NCBI GenBank assembly: GCA_910575075.1
Contig: CAJTCY010000010.1
Coordinates: 62,001 to 126,000, forward strand
Origin: Lachnospiraceae bacterium
GTDB taxonomy: Bacteria > Bacillota > Clostridia > Lachnospirales > Lachnospiraceae
DNA length: 64,000 bases
Direction: 5' to 3'
The position numbers and the translations under genes were made by a program. Positions 52,457 to 61,589 of this stretch are shown here, piece by piece. The notes below the pieces were generated by a model. The model was not told the DNA's origin. It saw only the letters and a list, made by a program, of their open reading frames with translations, and made no database searches. Within the stretch, counting starts at the first letter, position 1. Each line of letters opens with the position of its first letter.

Positions 52457-54736
52457 ATGTTTGAGCATAAGAAAATACAAAGTCTGCAAGACTTTTTTGT
52501 GGAATTGAATAAGCGCAGAGAACAGGGAGTCTATTTCTGCCGGATTAATGGATATAATGAACAGGTACATGCATTTATCCAGGAGTATTACCAGGCGGCA
52601 AGACGGTCTGGCGTTGTGATAGAAGGGAAGATTCCCAATCCAGATGAGAAGCATCTTGCCTACTATGGCGAGATTATGGGAATGGAGTTTCAGATGAGTA
52701 TGGGATTTCTCACGGCAAGCCTGAAAAAATGGCTGCCCAGGATGAATGATTATCAGAGAAACCAGGTCGCTGCCTCAGTCTACGATTCTTTGGATGCTCT
52801 GCGCAAATCAGGAAAGAATGAAAATATGCAGAAAAATGCATATATCAAGTTTATGTGCTGGCTGTATTATAAATTCGAACGGATTGTCAGCCAATTGGGC
52901 GACAATAAAGTGCCAAAAATTCTCTATGAAGGACAAATCAGCAATTATGAACTGATGCTGATTTCCATTCTGTCTCATGCAGGCTGTGATGTGGTTTTGC
53001 TCCAATACCAGGGGGACCAGAATTACCGGAAGCTGGACCCTTCGTCTGGTTTTTCAGAAGAGCTTTCCATGCCGGGTCTGTCTGCATTTCCCACGTATTT
53101 TAATTTGAAATGGCTGCAAGAAGAGATACAAAAGAAACAAAACCAGGAGAGGCTGTACGGCATTTTGCCAGAGACTATGAACTGTACCAATGCCTGGATT
53201 CAGGGAAAAGGCCTGCCGGATGTACAGACGGATGTCCGCAGCAGGGGAGAAGACCCAAAACTGTTTTATAACTGTCTGCTGCGCATCAACGGAGTGGAAG
53301 ATAAGCTGACGTACCAGAGTGATCTGTACCAGTTCCAGCAGGAGTTAAAAAAGAGCGGGCGCAGGCTGGTGATTTTAGAAGAGGCAGTTCCCAGGCCCAC
53401 AATGGAAGAAATCGGGGCAATCCGCCGTAAAAATTATGCAGACCAGCAGCAAATGCTTGTGGATCTTGCAGCAAATATTCAGTATACAGCCAATCAGGAG
53501 CTTCAGAGGCTGATGCATAAGGCATTTCTTGATATTTTGCTGGAAGAGAGTAATACAGAAGGCATGAATCTGAACCGTCTTACCAATAAGGCAGTCTATC
53601 TTCTGTGCTGGCTGAAACGCTATCAGAGCGAACTGTTTTGCAGCTGGAAGCTGCCGGAAATTGCGTGTTTCATTTATCTGGGAGGCTGTAAGGATGAAAA
53701 TGAAGCCGTGTTTTTCAGGTTTTTGGCAAGACTGCCCGTCGATGTGGTGATTTTAGTGCCAAACCGCAATCAGCAGTGCGTATTGGAGGATGGCGTACTT
53801 TATGAAATCAACTATCCAGAATCGTTAGCTGTCACAAAATATCCCAGAGAAAACGGAGAGATACAGATTGGGACAGCGGCGTATCATGCGGAACGGGAAC
53901 TTGATTCTCTGATGTACCAGGATTCCGGCATGTACCGCAGCCGTCAGTTTGGAAAGGGTGTGGCCGTGACACTGCGCACCATGTATGAAGAGATCGCCAT
54001 TTTGTGGGATCAGGAATTAAAGTACCGCCCCAATTTCAGTACGGTCGACGATACCGTCAATATGCCGGTAATTTTTGCGAAAGTATCTGGAGTGAAAGAC
54101 CAGAATGCAGGAAAGTACTGGTCAGAAATCAAGGGACTGATTACCAAAGATACCCTGCTGGTGAAACAGGTGCCATATGTAAATTCTACCGATTATAATC
54201 CGGTGAAGGCGCATGCAGCAGAGTTTTTCAAAAATGGCAAAGTACAAAAGACCAAGATCCGGGCGCATCCTGCCTATCCCTATGGTGTGCTTCGGGAAGA
54301 GATTCAGGAGCACATCTTAGAAAAACTTCAGGTTCTGATAGATATGAGGACAATCCGGGGAACTTTTGAAAATGGCACAGAGTATACCATTGTCTCCACG
54401 GTGTTGAATTTGAAAAAAGAGATTGTGCACCTGATCCAGAAATTTGATTTTACCAGGAAAAATCCGAAAATTATATATATTAATCCCACAGAGAAGCCAA
54501 TTTCTCTGGAGGATTCCATCATAACTGCTTTCTTGAATCTTGTGGGGTTTGACGTGGTTTTCTTTGTGCCTACAGGATATCAGAGCATAGAACAGCATTT
54601 TAATCATAGATTGATGGAAGAGCATCAGGTCGGGGATTATCTGTATGACCTGCAAGTCCCTGAATTTGCCTCCATTTCATCTAATAGCAGCACACGTCAG
54701 TCTTGGCGGGAAAGAATATTTAAGAGAGGTACATGA
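52457..54736 (+). CDS. yceG: YceG-family Ter biosynthetic-module protein
   Basis: This large soluble protein has 759 residues with no signal peptide. It matches the YceG_bac family, described as a component of the Ter-linked biosynthetic module, through two similar Rossmann-like units: FMCWLYYKFERIV with VPKILYEGQISNYELMLISI and GCDVVLLQY early on, and ENEAVFFRFLARLPVDVVILVPN, then PKIIYINPTEKPISLEDSII and FDVVFFVPTGYQSIEQHF near the end. Catalytic residues are not known. It sits between rhomboid and telA, with telA starting one base after its stop. Confidence 0.85.
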   Translation: MFEHKKIQSLQDFFVELNKRREQGVYFCRINGYNEQVHAFIQEYYQAARRSGVVIEGKIPNPDEKHLAYYGEIMGMEFQMSMGFLTASLKKWLPRMNDYQRNQVAASVYDSLDALRKSGKNENMQKNAYIKFMCWLYYKFERIVSQLGDNKVPKILYEGQISNYELMLISILSHAGCDVVLLQYQGDQNYRKLDPSSGFSEELSMPGLSAFPTYFNLKWLQEEIQKKQNQERLYGILPETMNCTNAWIQGKGLPDVQTDVRSRGEDPKLFYNCLLRINGVEDKLTYQSDLYQFQQELKKSGRRLVILEEAVPRPTMEEIGAIRRKNYADQQQMLVDLAANIQYTANQELQRLMHKAFLDILLEESNTEGMNLNRLTNKAVYLLCWLKRYQSELFCSWKLPEIACFIYLGGCKDENEAVFFRFLARLPVDVVILVPNRNQQCVLEDGVLYEINYPESLAVTKYPRENGEIQIGTAAYHAERELDSLMYQDSGMYRSRQFGKGVAVTLRTMYEEIAILWDQELKYRPNFSTVDDTVNMPVIFAKVSGVKDQNAGKYWSEIKGLITKDTLLVKQVPYVNSTDYNPVKAHAAEFFKNGKVQKTKIRAHPAYPYGVLREEIQEHILEKLQVLIDMRTIRGTFENGTEYTIVSTVLNLKKEIVHLIQKFDFTRKNPKIIYINPTEKPISLEDSIITAFLNLVGFDVVFFVPTGYQSIEQHFNHRLMEEHQVGDYLYDLQVPEFASISSNSSTRQSWRERIFKRGT

Positions 54737-54737
54737 T

Positions 54738-55880
54738 ATGGGATTGGATTTTAGTAAGACAACGACACAGCAGCAGATAACAGTGCCAGACGCCAAAAAC
54801 GAAATCGAGGTGGTGGAGCAGTACGACATCGTCGCAGACAGACAGGCGATGAATGAAAGACTGGTGAACTCCGCAGAGGTTGACGCGCTGGTGAGCACCA
54901 TTGCGGTCAACGATTTAGAGACCATTGTTTCTTTTGGAGCACAGGCGGCAGAAGAGATTTCCAAGGCAAGTGATGTGGTATTGAACAGTATGAATATGTC
55001 CCAGCTGGATGATTCCAGCCAAATGCTGACCACTTTGGCTAAAATTATGGATAAGTTTGATATTGAGGAAATTAAAGAGAATCCCAGTTTGTTTGGGAAA
55101 CTTTTTGGAAATCTGAGAAAACAGCTGGATAAGATTCTTGCAAAATATCACACTATGGGAGAAGAGGTTGACAAGATCTATGTGCAGTTAAAACAGTATG
55201 AATCTGAGATCAAACAGTCCAACCGCAAACTGAATCAGATGTTTGACGCGAATGTAAATTATTACCATGAGCTTGTCAAATATATTCTTGCCGGAGAGCA
55301 GGGATGCCAGGAGATTGAAGCCTATATTGCACAGCGCCAGACAGATATGGAGACCACTGGCGATACTTCGATTCAGTTTGAGATTCAGAGTCTGCAGCAG
55401 GCGCTGATGATGTTGGAACAGCGCACTCAGGACCTGCGGACAGCCGAAAATGTGGCGATGCAGTCGATTCCCATGATTAAAACCATGGAGTTCAGCAATA
55501 TGAATCTGGTGCGCAAGATCAATTCTGCTTTTATTGTAACGCTTCCGGTGTTTAAACAGGCGCTGGCACAGGCAATTATGCTCAAACGCCAGCGTATTCA
55601 GGCAGAGGCAATGTCGGCGCTGGATGAAAAGACCAATGAGATGCTGATTAAGAATGCGAGAAATACTGCGGAGCAGTCTAAGATGACAGCAAGGCTGGCG
55701 TCAGGAAGCTCCATTAAAATTGAGACGCTGGAAACAACCTGGAGAACAATTGTAAATGGCATTGATGAGACCAAGCAGATTCAGGAAAATGCCAGAAGAC
55801 AGCGGGTGGAAGATCAGGCAAGGCTTGAAAATATTAAGACTGAGTTCAACAGGATGTATCATATGCCCAATAAACAGTAG
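54738..55880 (+). CDS. telA: Toxic-anion-resistance protein TelA
   Basis: This 380-residue cytoplasmic, coiled-coil-rich protein starts [19 protein letters not shown]. It has [57 protein letters not shown] and the C-terminal [21 protein letters not shown], the TelA (PF05816) pattern. TelA proteins accompany TerD-type proteins and contribute to resistance to tellurite and to some antimicrobials, perhaps by membrane-linked complexes. ATG at 54738 overlaps the stop of yceG by spacing of one base, indicating tight coupling. Confidence 0.93.
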   Translation: MGLDFSKTTTQQQITVPDAKNEIEVVEQYDIVADRQAMNERLVNSAEVDALVSTIAVNDLETIVSFGAQAAEEISKASDVVLNSMNMSQLDDSSQMLTTLAKIMDKFDIEEIKENPSLFGKLFGNLRKQLDKILAKYHTMGEEVDKIYVQLKQYESEIKQSNRKLNQMFDANVNYYHELVKYILAGEQGCQEIEAYIAQRQTDMETTGDTSIQFEIQSLQQALMMLEQRTQDLRTAENVAMQSIPMIKTMEFSNMNLVRKINSAFIVTLPVFKQALAQAIMLKRQRIQAEAMSALDEKTNEMLIKNARNTAEQSKMTARLASGSSIKIETLETTWRTIVNGIDETKQIQENARRQRVEDQARLENIKTEFNRMYHMPNKQ

Positions 55881-55930
55881 GCGCGAAGCGTCACGTGCCG
55901 ATACTATTATTATACAAGGAGGAAAAGAAA

Positions 55931-56512
55931 ATGCCGATTAATTTATCAAAGGGACAGAAGGTAGATCTGACAAAGGGAAATCCAGGATTGAAAAATATTA
56001 TGGTAGGTCTGGGCTGGGACGTCAATGCATTTGACTCCGGCGCTGATTTTGACCTGGATGCAGCAGCTTTTATGGTGGGAGATAATGGGAGATGCCCCAC
56101 GGAAAAAGAATTTATTTTCTATGGCAATTTGGAGCACAGCAGCGGCGCAATCAAACATATGGGAGACAATCTGACGGGAGAAGGTGAAGGAGATGATGAG
56201 CAGATTCAGATTGACCTGACAAAGATTCCGGCAAATGTGTCCAAGGTTGCGTTTACCTGTACCATCTATGATGCAGATGTAAGACGGCAGAATTTTGGGC
56301 AGGTGAGCAATGCCTTTATCCGTATTGTGGATGAAGCCAGTGGAACAGAGCTGATCCGTTATGACCTGGGAGAGGATTTCTCCATTGAGACAGCCGTGGT
56401 AGTGGGAGAATTGTACCGCCACAACGGAGAGTGGAAATTCAATGCCATCGGCAGCGGTTTCCAGGGAGGTCTTGCAGCGCTGTGCGGCCATTACGGAATA
56501 GAAGTAGCTTAA
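55931..56512 (+). CDS. terD: TerD-family calcium-binding stress protein, paralogue 1
   Basis: These 193 residues show the TerD fold from [20 protein letters not shown] through GLGWDVN, the acidic calcium site [15 protein letters not shown] and [19 protein letters not shown] to the end [15 protein letters not shown]. TerD-type proteins bind Ca2+ with high affinity and are thought to form membrane-associated complexes in metal, phage or membrane stress. ATG at 55931 has AAGGAGGAAAAG upstream. It is separated from paralogue 2 by a 282-base palindromic element, which may weaken read-through. Confidence 0.95.
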   Translation: MPINLSKGQKVDLTKGNPGLKNIMVGLGWDVNAFDSGADFDLDAAAFMVGDNGRCPTEKEFIFYGNLEHSSGAIKHMGDNLTGEGEGDDEQIQIDLTKIPANVSKVAFTCTIYDADVRRQNFGQVSNAFIRIVDEASGTELIRYDLGEDFSIETAVVVGELYRHNGEWKFNAIGSGFQGGLAALCGHYGIEVA

Positions 56513-56525
56513 AAATCTTTTAATT

Positions 56526-56807
56526 TAGGCGTTTGCGAAACTCAATATATATATTTCATATACAATACAAAGAATTTAAGAAGAAATATTTTATTCATAT
56601 GAAACGCTAAGAAATGCATTTTAGTACCATGTAAATGAGACTTAAAAACCATGGAAGCCTTTGCTGAACATGGTTTTTGCAGTAAAAGGCTCATTGGAAT
56701 GTTTGGTACGTTCTGCATTTTGTGCGTTTATATGAATAAAATATTTAAGCACAAATGTATAAATTGTATATGAAATTTCGATAATTTGATAGTTTCGCAA
56801 TTGCCTA
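56526..56807. repeat. Long palindromic intergenic element, copy 2 (about 282 bp)
   Basis: The element has the same order of segments as copy 1 at 12573: TAGG...TTGCGAAACTCAAT, TTTCATATACAAT, GAAGAAATATTTT, AACGCTAAGAAATGCATTTT, AAATGAGACTTAAAAACCATGG, then the complements ending AGTTTCGCAA...CCTA. Most differences between the copies are scattered substitutions plus a short insertion. It fills the gap between the first two terD genes. Confidence 0.8.
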
Positions 56808-56835
56808 TCTCTTATTGACAGAAAGGAGTTTTCAT

Positions 56836-57417
56836 ATGCCAGTAAATTTGCAAAAAGGACAGAAAGTGAGCCTGACGAAAGGAAATCCGGGCTTATCCAA
56901 AGTGGTGGTAGGATTGGGCTGGGACGTGAACCAGTTTGATACAGGAGGGGCGTTTGATTTGGACGCAGCAGCTTTTCTTCTCGGAGAGAATGGCAAAACG
57001 GCAGCTTCGTCTGATTTTGTGTTTTATGGAAATCTGACCCATCCTTCTGGAAGCGTGCAGCACATGGGAGATAATCTCACAGGAGCAGGAGACGGAGATG
57101 ATGAACAGATTAAGGTAGATCTGTCCAAGGTTCCGGCGAGTATTTCTAAAATAGCTTTTACAGTTACTATATATGAAGCAGAGCAGCGGAGGCAGAATTT
57201 TGGGCAGGTCAATAATGCTTTTATCCGCGTCTATAATGAAGAGACGGGGGAAGAGATGGTACGCTATGACCTGGGAGAAGATTTTTCAATTGAGACGGCC
57301 GCCGTGTTCGGAGAATTGTACAGAAATAACGGAGAATGGAAGTTTAATGCTATTGGCTGCGGTTATCAGGGAGGCCTTGCGGCGCTCTGCGCAAATTATG
57401 GCGTTGAAGTGGAATAG
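56836..57417 (+). CDS. terD: TerD-family calcium-binding stress protein, paralogue 2
   Basis: This 193-residue protein is very similar to paralogue 1 ([78 protein letters not shown]). All calcium-ligand acids are kept. Divergence is greatest in the middle, suggesting an old duplication. ATG at 56836 has AAAGGAG upstream; the frame opens at 56815 without a site. It lies 59 bases before paralogue 3. Confidence 0.95.
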   Translation: MPVNLQKGQKVSLTKGNPGLSKVVVGLGWDVNQFDTGGAFDLDAAAFLLGENGKTAASSDFVFYGNLTHPSGSVQHMGDNLTGAGDGDDEQIKVDLSKVPASISKIAFTVTIYEAEQRRQNFGQVNNAFIRVYNEETGEEMVRYDLGEDFSIETAAVFGELYRNNGEWKFNAIGCGYQGGLAALCANYGVEVE

Positions 57418-57476
57418 GCAATTGTATTCTAAGCCCCTGCAAGAGAGACAGGGATTAGAAATGATAGGAGGTAAAT

Positions 57477-58067
57477 ATGTCAATCAGTTTACAAAAAGGA
57501 CAGAAGGTTAGCCTGTCCAAAGAACATGCAGGGCTTTCCAGAGTAGTAATCGGTCTGGGTTGGGACGAGGTACAGCAGGGAAGGGGCGGTTTATTTGCCA
57601 AGAAGCCGAAACCCATTGACTGCGATGCGTCAGCCCTGTTGCTTACGAATGGAAAGATTATGGGCAAAGAAGATGTGGTTTATTTTGGCAATCTCCGCCA
57701 TAAGTCAGGAAGCATCCAGCATATGGGCGACAACCTGACAGGGGCGGGAGAAGGAGACGACGAGCAGATTATTGTGGATCTTGACAAAGTTCCGGCACAA
57801 TATGACCGGATCGTGCTGGTGGTAAATATTTACCAGGCAGTGCAGAGGAATCAGCACTTTGGCATGATTGAGAATGCCTTTATCCGTCTGGTGGACGCCA
57901 GAAATAATAATGAAATGTGCAAATACAATCTGACGGAAAATTATTCTGGCATGCTGGCGATGATTTTCGGCGAGGTGTACCGTCATAACGGGGAATGGAA
58001 GTTCAATGCTATTGGCCAGGGAACCAATGACCCAGGAATTGGCCAGCTGGTGAACCGTTATATTTAA
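57477..58067 (+). CDS. TerD-family protein, divergent paralogue 3 (TerE/TerX-like)
   Basis: These 196 residues begin [20 protein letters not shown]. The family core is clear ([43 protein letters not shown]), but a basic insertion GRGGLFAKKPKPIDCDASAL replaces the usual first acidic calcium loop, and the C-terminus GTNDPGIGQLVNRYI differs. Calcium binding may be altered. ATG 57477 has ATAGGAGG upstream. It is followed 37 bases later by the P-type ATPase gene. Confidence 0.9.
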   Translation: MSISLQKGQKVSLSKEHAGLSRVVIGLGWDEVQQGRGGLFAKKPKPIDCDASALLLTNGKIMGKEDVVYFGNLRHKSGSIQHMGDNLTGAGEGDDEQIIVDLDKVPAQYDRIVLVVNIYQAVQRNQHFGMIENAFIRLVDARNNNEMCKYNLTENYSGMLAMIFGEVYRHNGEWKFNAIGQGTNDPGIGQLVNRYI

Positions 58068-58104
58068 CAATCATATTTACTCAGATTAAGGAGGAATTTT
58101 TTGA

Positions 58105-60768
58105 ATGAAATTTAATGGACTGACCGACAAAGAGGTGGAGGAATCCCGGCAGAAATACGGTTCTAATGAGATTCCCGACTCAGAACCTACCACGTTCTGG
58201 CAGGAATTTAAGGAAACCTTTGGTGATCCCATGATCAAGATACTGCTTGCCATTGCAGCATTGATGATCGTTATGTTTTTCTTTGGCTATGCAGAGATTT
58301 ATGAACCGCTGGGAACCATCGTGGCCGTGTTTATTGTGGCATTTGTCTCAGCAAAGACAGGGGTGGCCAGCGATACAAAGTATCGGGAGCTTAAGGATAA
58401 TACCAAGAAGGATCAGTGTAAGGTGCACCGCAATGGCATGGTCACTGTGATCGACGTAGATGATGTGGTAGCGGGAGATAAGGTTCTGCTCCAGTCCGGC
58501 GATAAGATTCCGGCAGACGGCGTGCTGGTTTCCGGTTCGCTCAGAGTGGACAATTCTGCGCTCAATGGAGAGGCAGAAGAGTGTAAGAAGACTGCGGCAG
58601 ATGAAGGATTTCAGCTTGCAGATGAGATTACAGGAGATACGTTCGTGGATGATCACTCTCTGTTCCGCGGCGCAGTGGTATTTGACGGGGAAGGAATTTT
58701 AGATGTCCGCAAGGTGGGCCTAAAGACCATGATGGGCAAGATGGCAGAAGAGATGCAGGAAGATGAACCGGATTCTCCTCTGAAGGTAAAGCTGGGAATC
58801 CTGGCAAAACAGATTTCTACCTTTGGTTATATCGGAGCCATTGTGATTGCAGTGCTGTATCTTGGTTATTTTATTATGACGGCAGGCGGTGTGTCTGCGT
58901 TCTTTGCTCTCGGCATACAGACGGTCATTCAGAAAATCGTATCAGCAGTTTCCCTGGCGGTGGTAATTATCGTCTGCGCAGTGCCAGAGGGGCTTCCATT
59001 AATGATTTCCCTGGTGCTGATGCAGAATACCAGCAAAATGCTGGATCACAACGTGCTGGTGCGGAAAGCGGAAGGTATTGAGACAGCTGGTTCTTTGAAT
59101 ATCCTGTTCAGTGATAAGACAGGAACGATCACGAAGGGCATGCTGGAGGTGGTGGATTTCTTTACCGCAGACGGCAAGTCCATTGAGATTTCAGATTTGA
59201 GTAAGCACAGCAAGGTGAAGGGCATGGTAGATCTTGCCATCGGCAAGAATACCCAATCCATGTTTGACGACCATCACAGGGTGATTGGCGGAAATGCCAC
59301 AGACCAGGCATTGATGAAGTTTATTGGAGAAGAAACTTTCCATGCCTTAGAAGCAGATAAGGAATGTGTGGTAACTTCCAGCCAGGGCTTTAATTCAGCG
59401 AATAAGTTCAGCCAGGCAAGAATCGAGAGCCTGGGAAAAACCTTCTATAAGGGAGCCCCGGAGAAGCTTCTTGCGGCGGCAGAAAACTATCTTGATGCAG
59501 ATGGAAATGTGAAAGCGCTTGACCAGGCTGCGTTGAATCAGAAGATTGATGAGCTGGCGTCTAAGGCAATGCGTGTCCTGGCATTTGGCTATTCCCAAAA
59601 ACCGATGGTGGAGAATACCATTCAGGATGACATTGTGATTATTGGTCTGGTAGGTATCCGTGATGATGTAAGGCCGGAGGCCAGAGAAGCCATTGAGCAG
59701 GTGCAGCATGCGGGCATTCAGGTGGTAATGATTACCGGGGACCGTCTGGAGACGGCCGTTGCCATTGCCAGGGATGCAGGTCTTTTGAAGAATGATGCTG
59801 ACCGGGCATTGTCCTCTGCGCAGCTTAACGAAATGTCTGACGAAGAAGTGAAGAAGATCATTCCTCATATCCGTGTGATAGCGCGTGCTTTGCCGACCGA
59901 TAAGTCCAGAATGGTAAGGCTCTGCCAGGAAATGAATCTGGTAGTAGGTATGACGGGCGACGGCGTCAATGATTCTCCGGCGTTAAAGCGTGCAGACGTG
60001 GGATTTGCTATGGGAAGCGGTACGGAAGCTGCCAAGGAGGCAGGAAAGATTGTAATTCTGGATGATAATTTTAAGTCTATCAAGGACGCCATCTGGTATG
60101 GAAGAACGATTTACCACAATATTTTGAAATTCTGCAAATTCCAGCTTGTTATCAATGTAGCAGCGGTAATTGTCAGCGCGATAGCGCCGTTCTTCGGTGT
60201 GGAGGAACCCTTGAAGGTAACGCATCTTCTCTTCGTCAATCTGGTGATGGACGGACTGGGAGCGATTATGCTGGGCAACGAGCCTGCATTGGAAAAGTAT
60301 ATGAGTGAAAAGCCCAGAAGAAGAGATGAGAGCATTATCAGTAAGAAGATGATGGCGCAGATCCTTACTATGGGAGCCTGGCTTACCATAGTAAGCTTCC
60401 TTTATCTGAAGCTGCCGTTTTTCCAGGAATTGTTCGAAAATGAGAAGCAGCATCTCACTGGATATTTTGTGCTGTTTATTGTTGCAGCGCTGTTTAACGG
60501 TTTCAATGTCCGCGACGATGGGTTTGCTATTTTTAAGGGATTGGATGAAAATACAGGTTTCCTGAAAGTGTTCTTTACAATTATTCTGGTACAGGCAGTG
60601 ATTGTCAATGCGGCTCTGGTACCTTTTGCAGTTTTTGAGTGGATTGGAAATATGTTCAGCTGTGTTCCCTTTGGCATACAGGGATGGATTGCAGTGGTGC
60701 TTCTTGCAGTGACCATGATTCCCGTGGATCTTGTGAGAAAAATGGTTGTGGGAAGAGAGAACAGTTAG
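58105..60768 (+). CDS. P-type Ca2+-transporting ATPase (PMCA/SERCA-like)
   Basis: This protein has 887 residues and ten membrane segments. The N-terminal cation-ATPase domain begins MKFNGLTDKEVEESRQKYG. The A-domain has ALNGEAEECKK in place of the usual TGES, and M4 has CAVPEGLPLMISLVL with the PEGLP ion-site motif. The phosphorylation site is SDKTGTITKG (aspartate near residue 338), followed by KGAPEKLL and the hinge MVVGMTGDGVNDSPALKRADVG. Type IIB pumps of this form export calcium. Its place directly after three calcium-binding TerD genes suggests a shared role in calcium handling. ATG follows AAGGAGG by 12 bases. Confidence 0.93.
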   Translation: MKFNGLTDKEVEESRQKYGSNEIPDSEPTTFWQEFKETFGDPMIKILLAIAALMIVMFFFGYAEIYEPLGTIVAVFIVAFVSAKTGVASDTKYRELKDNTKKDQCKVHRNGMVTVIDVDDVVAGDKVLLQSGDKIPADGVLVSGSLRVDNSALNGEAEECKKTAADEGFQLADEITGDTFVDDHSLFRGAVVFDGEGILDVRKVGLKTMMGKMAEEMQEDEPDSPLKVKLGILAKQISTFGYIGAIVIAVLYLGYFIMTAGGVSAFFALGIQTVIQKIVSAVSLAVVIIVCAVPEGLPLMISLVLMQNTSKMLDHNVLVRKAEGIETAGSLNILFSDKTGTITKGMLEVVDFFTADGKSIEISDLSKHSKVKGMVDLAIGKNTQSMFDDHHRVIGGNATDQALMKFIGEETFHALEADKECVVTSSQGFNSANKFSQARIESLGKTFYKGAPEKLLAAAENYLDADGNVKALDQAALNQKIDELASKAMRVLAFGYSQKPMVENTIQDDIVIIGLVGIRDDVRPEAREAIEQVQHAGIQVVMITGDRLETAVAIARDAGLLKNDADRALSSAQLNEMSDEEVKKIIPHIRVIARALPTDKSRMVRLCQEMNLVVGMTGDGVNDSPALKRADVGFAMGSGTEAAKEAGKIVILDDNFKSIKDAIWYGRTIYHNILKFCKFQLVINVAAVIVSAIAPFFGVEEPLKVTHLLFVNLVMDGLGAIMLGNEPALEKYMSEKPRRRDESIISKKMMAQILTMGAWLTIVSFLYLKLPFFQELFENEKQHLTGYFVLFIVAALFNGFNVRDDGFAIFKGLDENTGFLKVFFTIILVQAVIVNAALVPFAVFEWIGNMFSCVPFGIQGWIAVVLLAVTMIPVDLVRKMVVGRENS

Positions 60769-60770
60769 AA

Positions 60771-61553
60771 GTGAAGACCGTATTTTTTACTGACTTGGAT
60801 AATACGATTATTTATTCCTGCCGGCGTGAGATCGGCAGGGATAAATTATGTGTGGAACTTTATCAGGGAAGAGAAGTATCTTTTGTTACATTAAAAACCT
60901 GGGAAATGTTACGGCAGGTGAAAGAGCGGACACTTTTAATTCCTGTCACCACCAGAACCACAGAACAGTATGACAGGATACAGTTAAAGGTTGGAACGCC
61001 TGAATATGCGTTGGTCTGCAACGGAGGCATACTGTTGGAAAAAGGCGTGGAGAATCCTGTATGGTATCAGGATTCTCTGACTCTGACGGCAGACTGCCGC
61101 GGGGAATTAAAAGCGGCGCGGCTTCTTATGGAGCAGGATAAAAACCGCAGTTTTGAAGTACGTAATATTCGGGAGCTTTTTCTGTTTACCAAAAGTGAGA
61201 AACCAGAGGAATCTGTGGAATATTTGAGAAAGCGTCTGGATACAGAACGTGTGTGTATATTTCAGAACGGCGTAAAGGTTTATGTGCTGCCGAAAAATCT
61301 GAATAAGGGTGCAGCAGTACGGCGTCTTTTGCAAAAACTGCATTCTGAAGGGAAAGAAACAGGAACAGTTATGGCAGCGGGAGACAGTGGGTTCGATATT
61401 TCCATGTTGCAGCAGGCACAGATATCTTTTGCTCCTTCATTTTTGCAAAAGAGCTGTCAATTGCCGGGGCAGACGGTTATTGTAGAAGAAGGAGAATTGT
61501 TCTCAGAAGCTGTTCTGAATAGGGTTCTGCAGCAGGCAGGAAAAGATATATAA
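60771..61553 (+). CDS. HAD-family phosphatase of the Ter cluster
   Basis: This 260-residue hydrolase has motif I FFTDLDNTIIY (nucleophile aspartate near residue 8), then VTTRTTEQYDRI, a cap domain of the Cof/sucrose-phosphatase type, the lysine region NLNKGAAVRRLL and motif IV AAGDSGFDISML. The GTG at 60771 lies two bases after the ATPase stop; the longer frame runs inside the ATPase gene and is not coding. HAD phosphatases are standard in Ter biosynthetic modules and may dephosphorylate the product. The substrate is not predictable. Confidence 0.88.
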   Translation: MKTVFFTDLDNTIIYSCRREIGRDKLCVELYQGREVSFVTLKTWEMLRQVKERTLLIPVTTRTTEQYDRIQLKVGTPEYALVCNGGILLEKGVENPVWYQDSLTLTADCRGELKAARLLMEQDKNRSFEVRNIRELFLFTKSEKPEESVEYLRKRLDTERVCIFQNGVKVYVLPKNLNKGAAVRRLLQKLHSEGKETGTVMAAGDSGFDISMLQQAQISFAPSFLQKSCQLPGQTVIVEEGELFSEAVLNRVLQQAGKDI

Positions 61554-61589
61554 TCCGGATAGGTTTTATGGAAGAAAAGAGGTAGAGAT

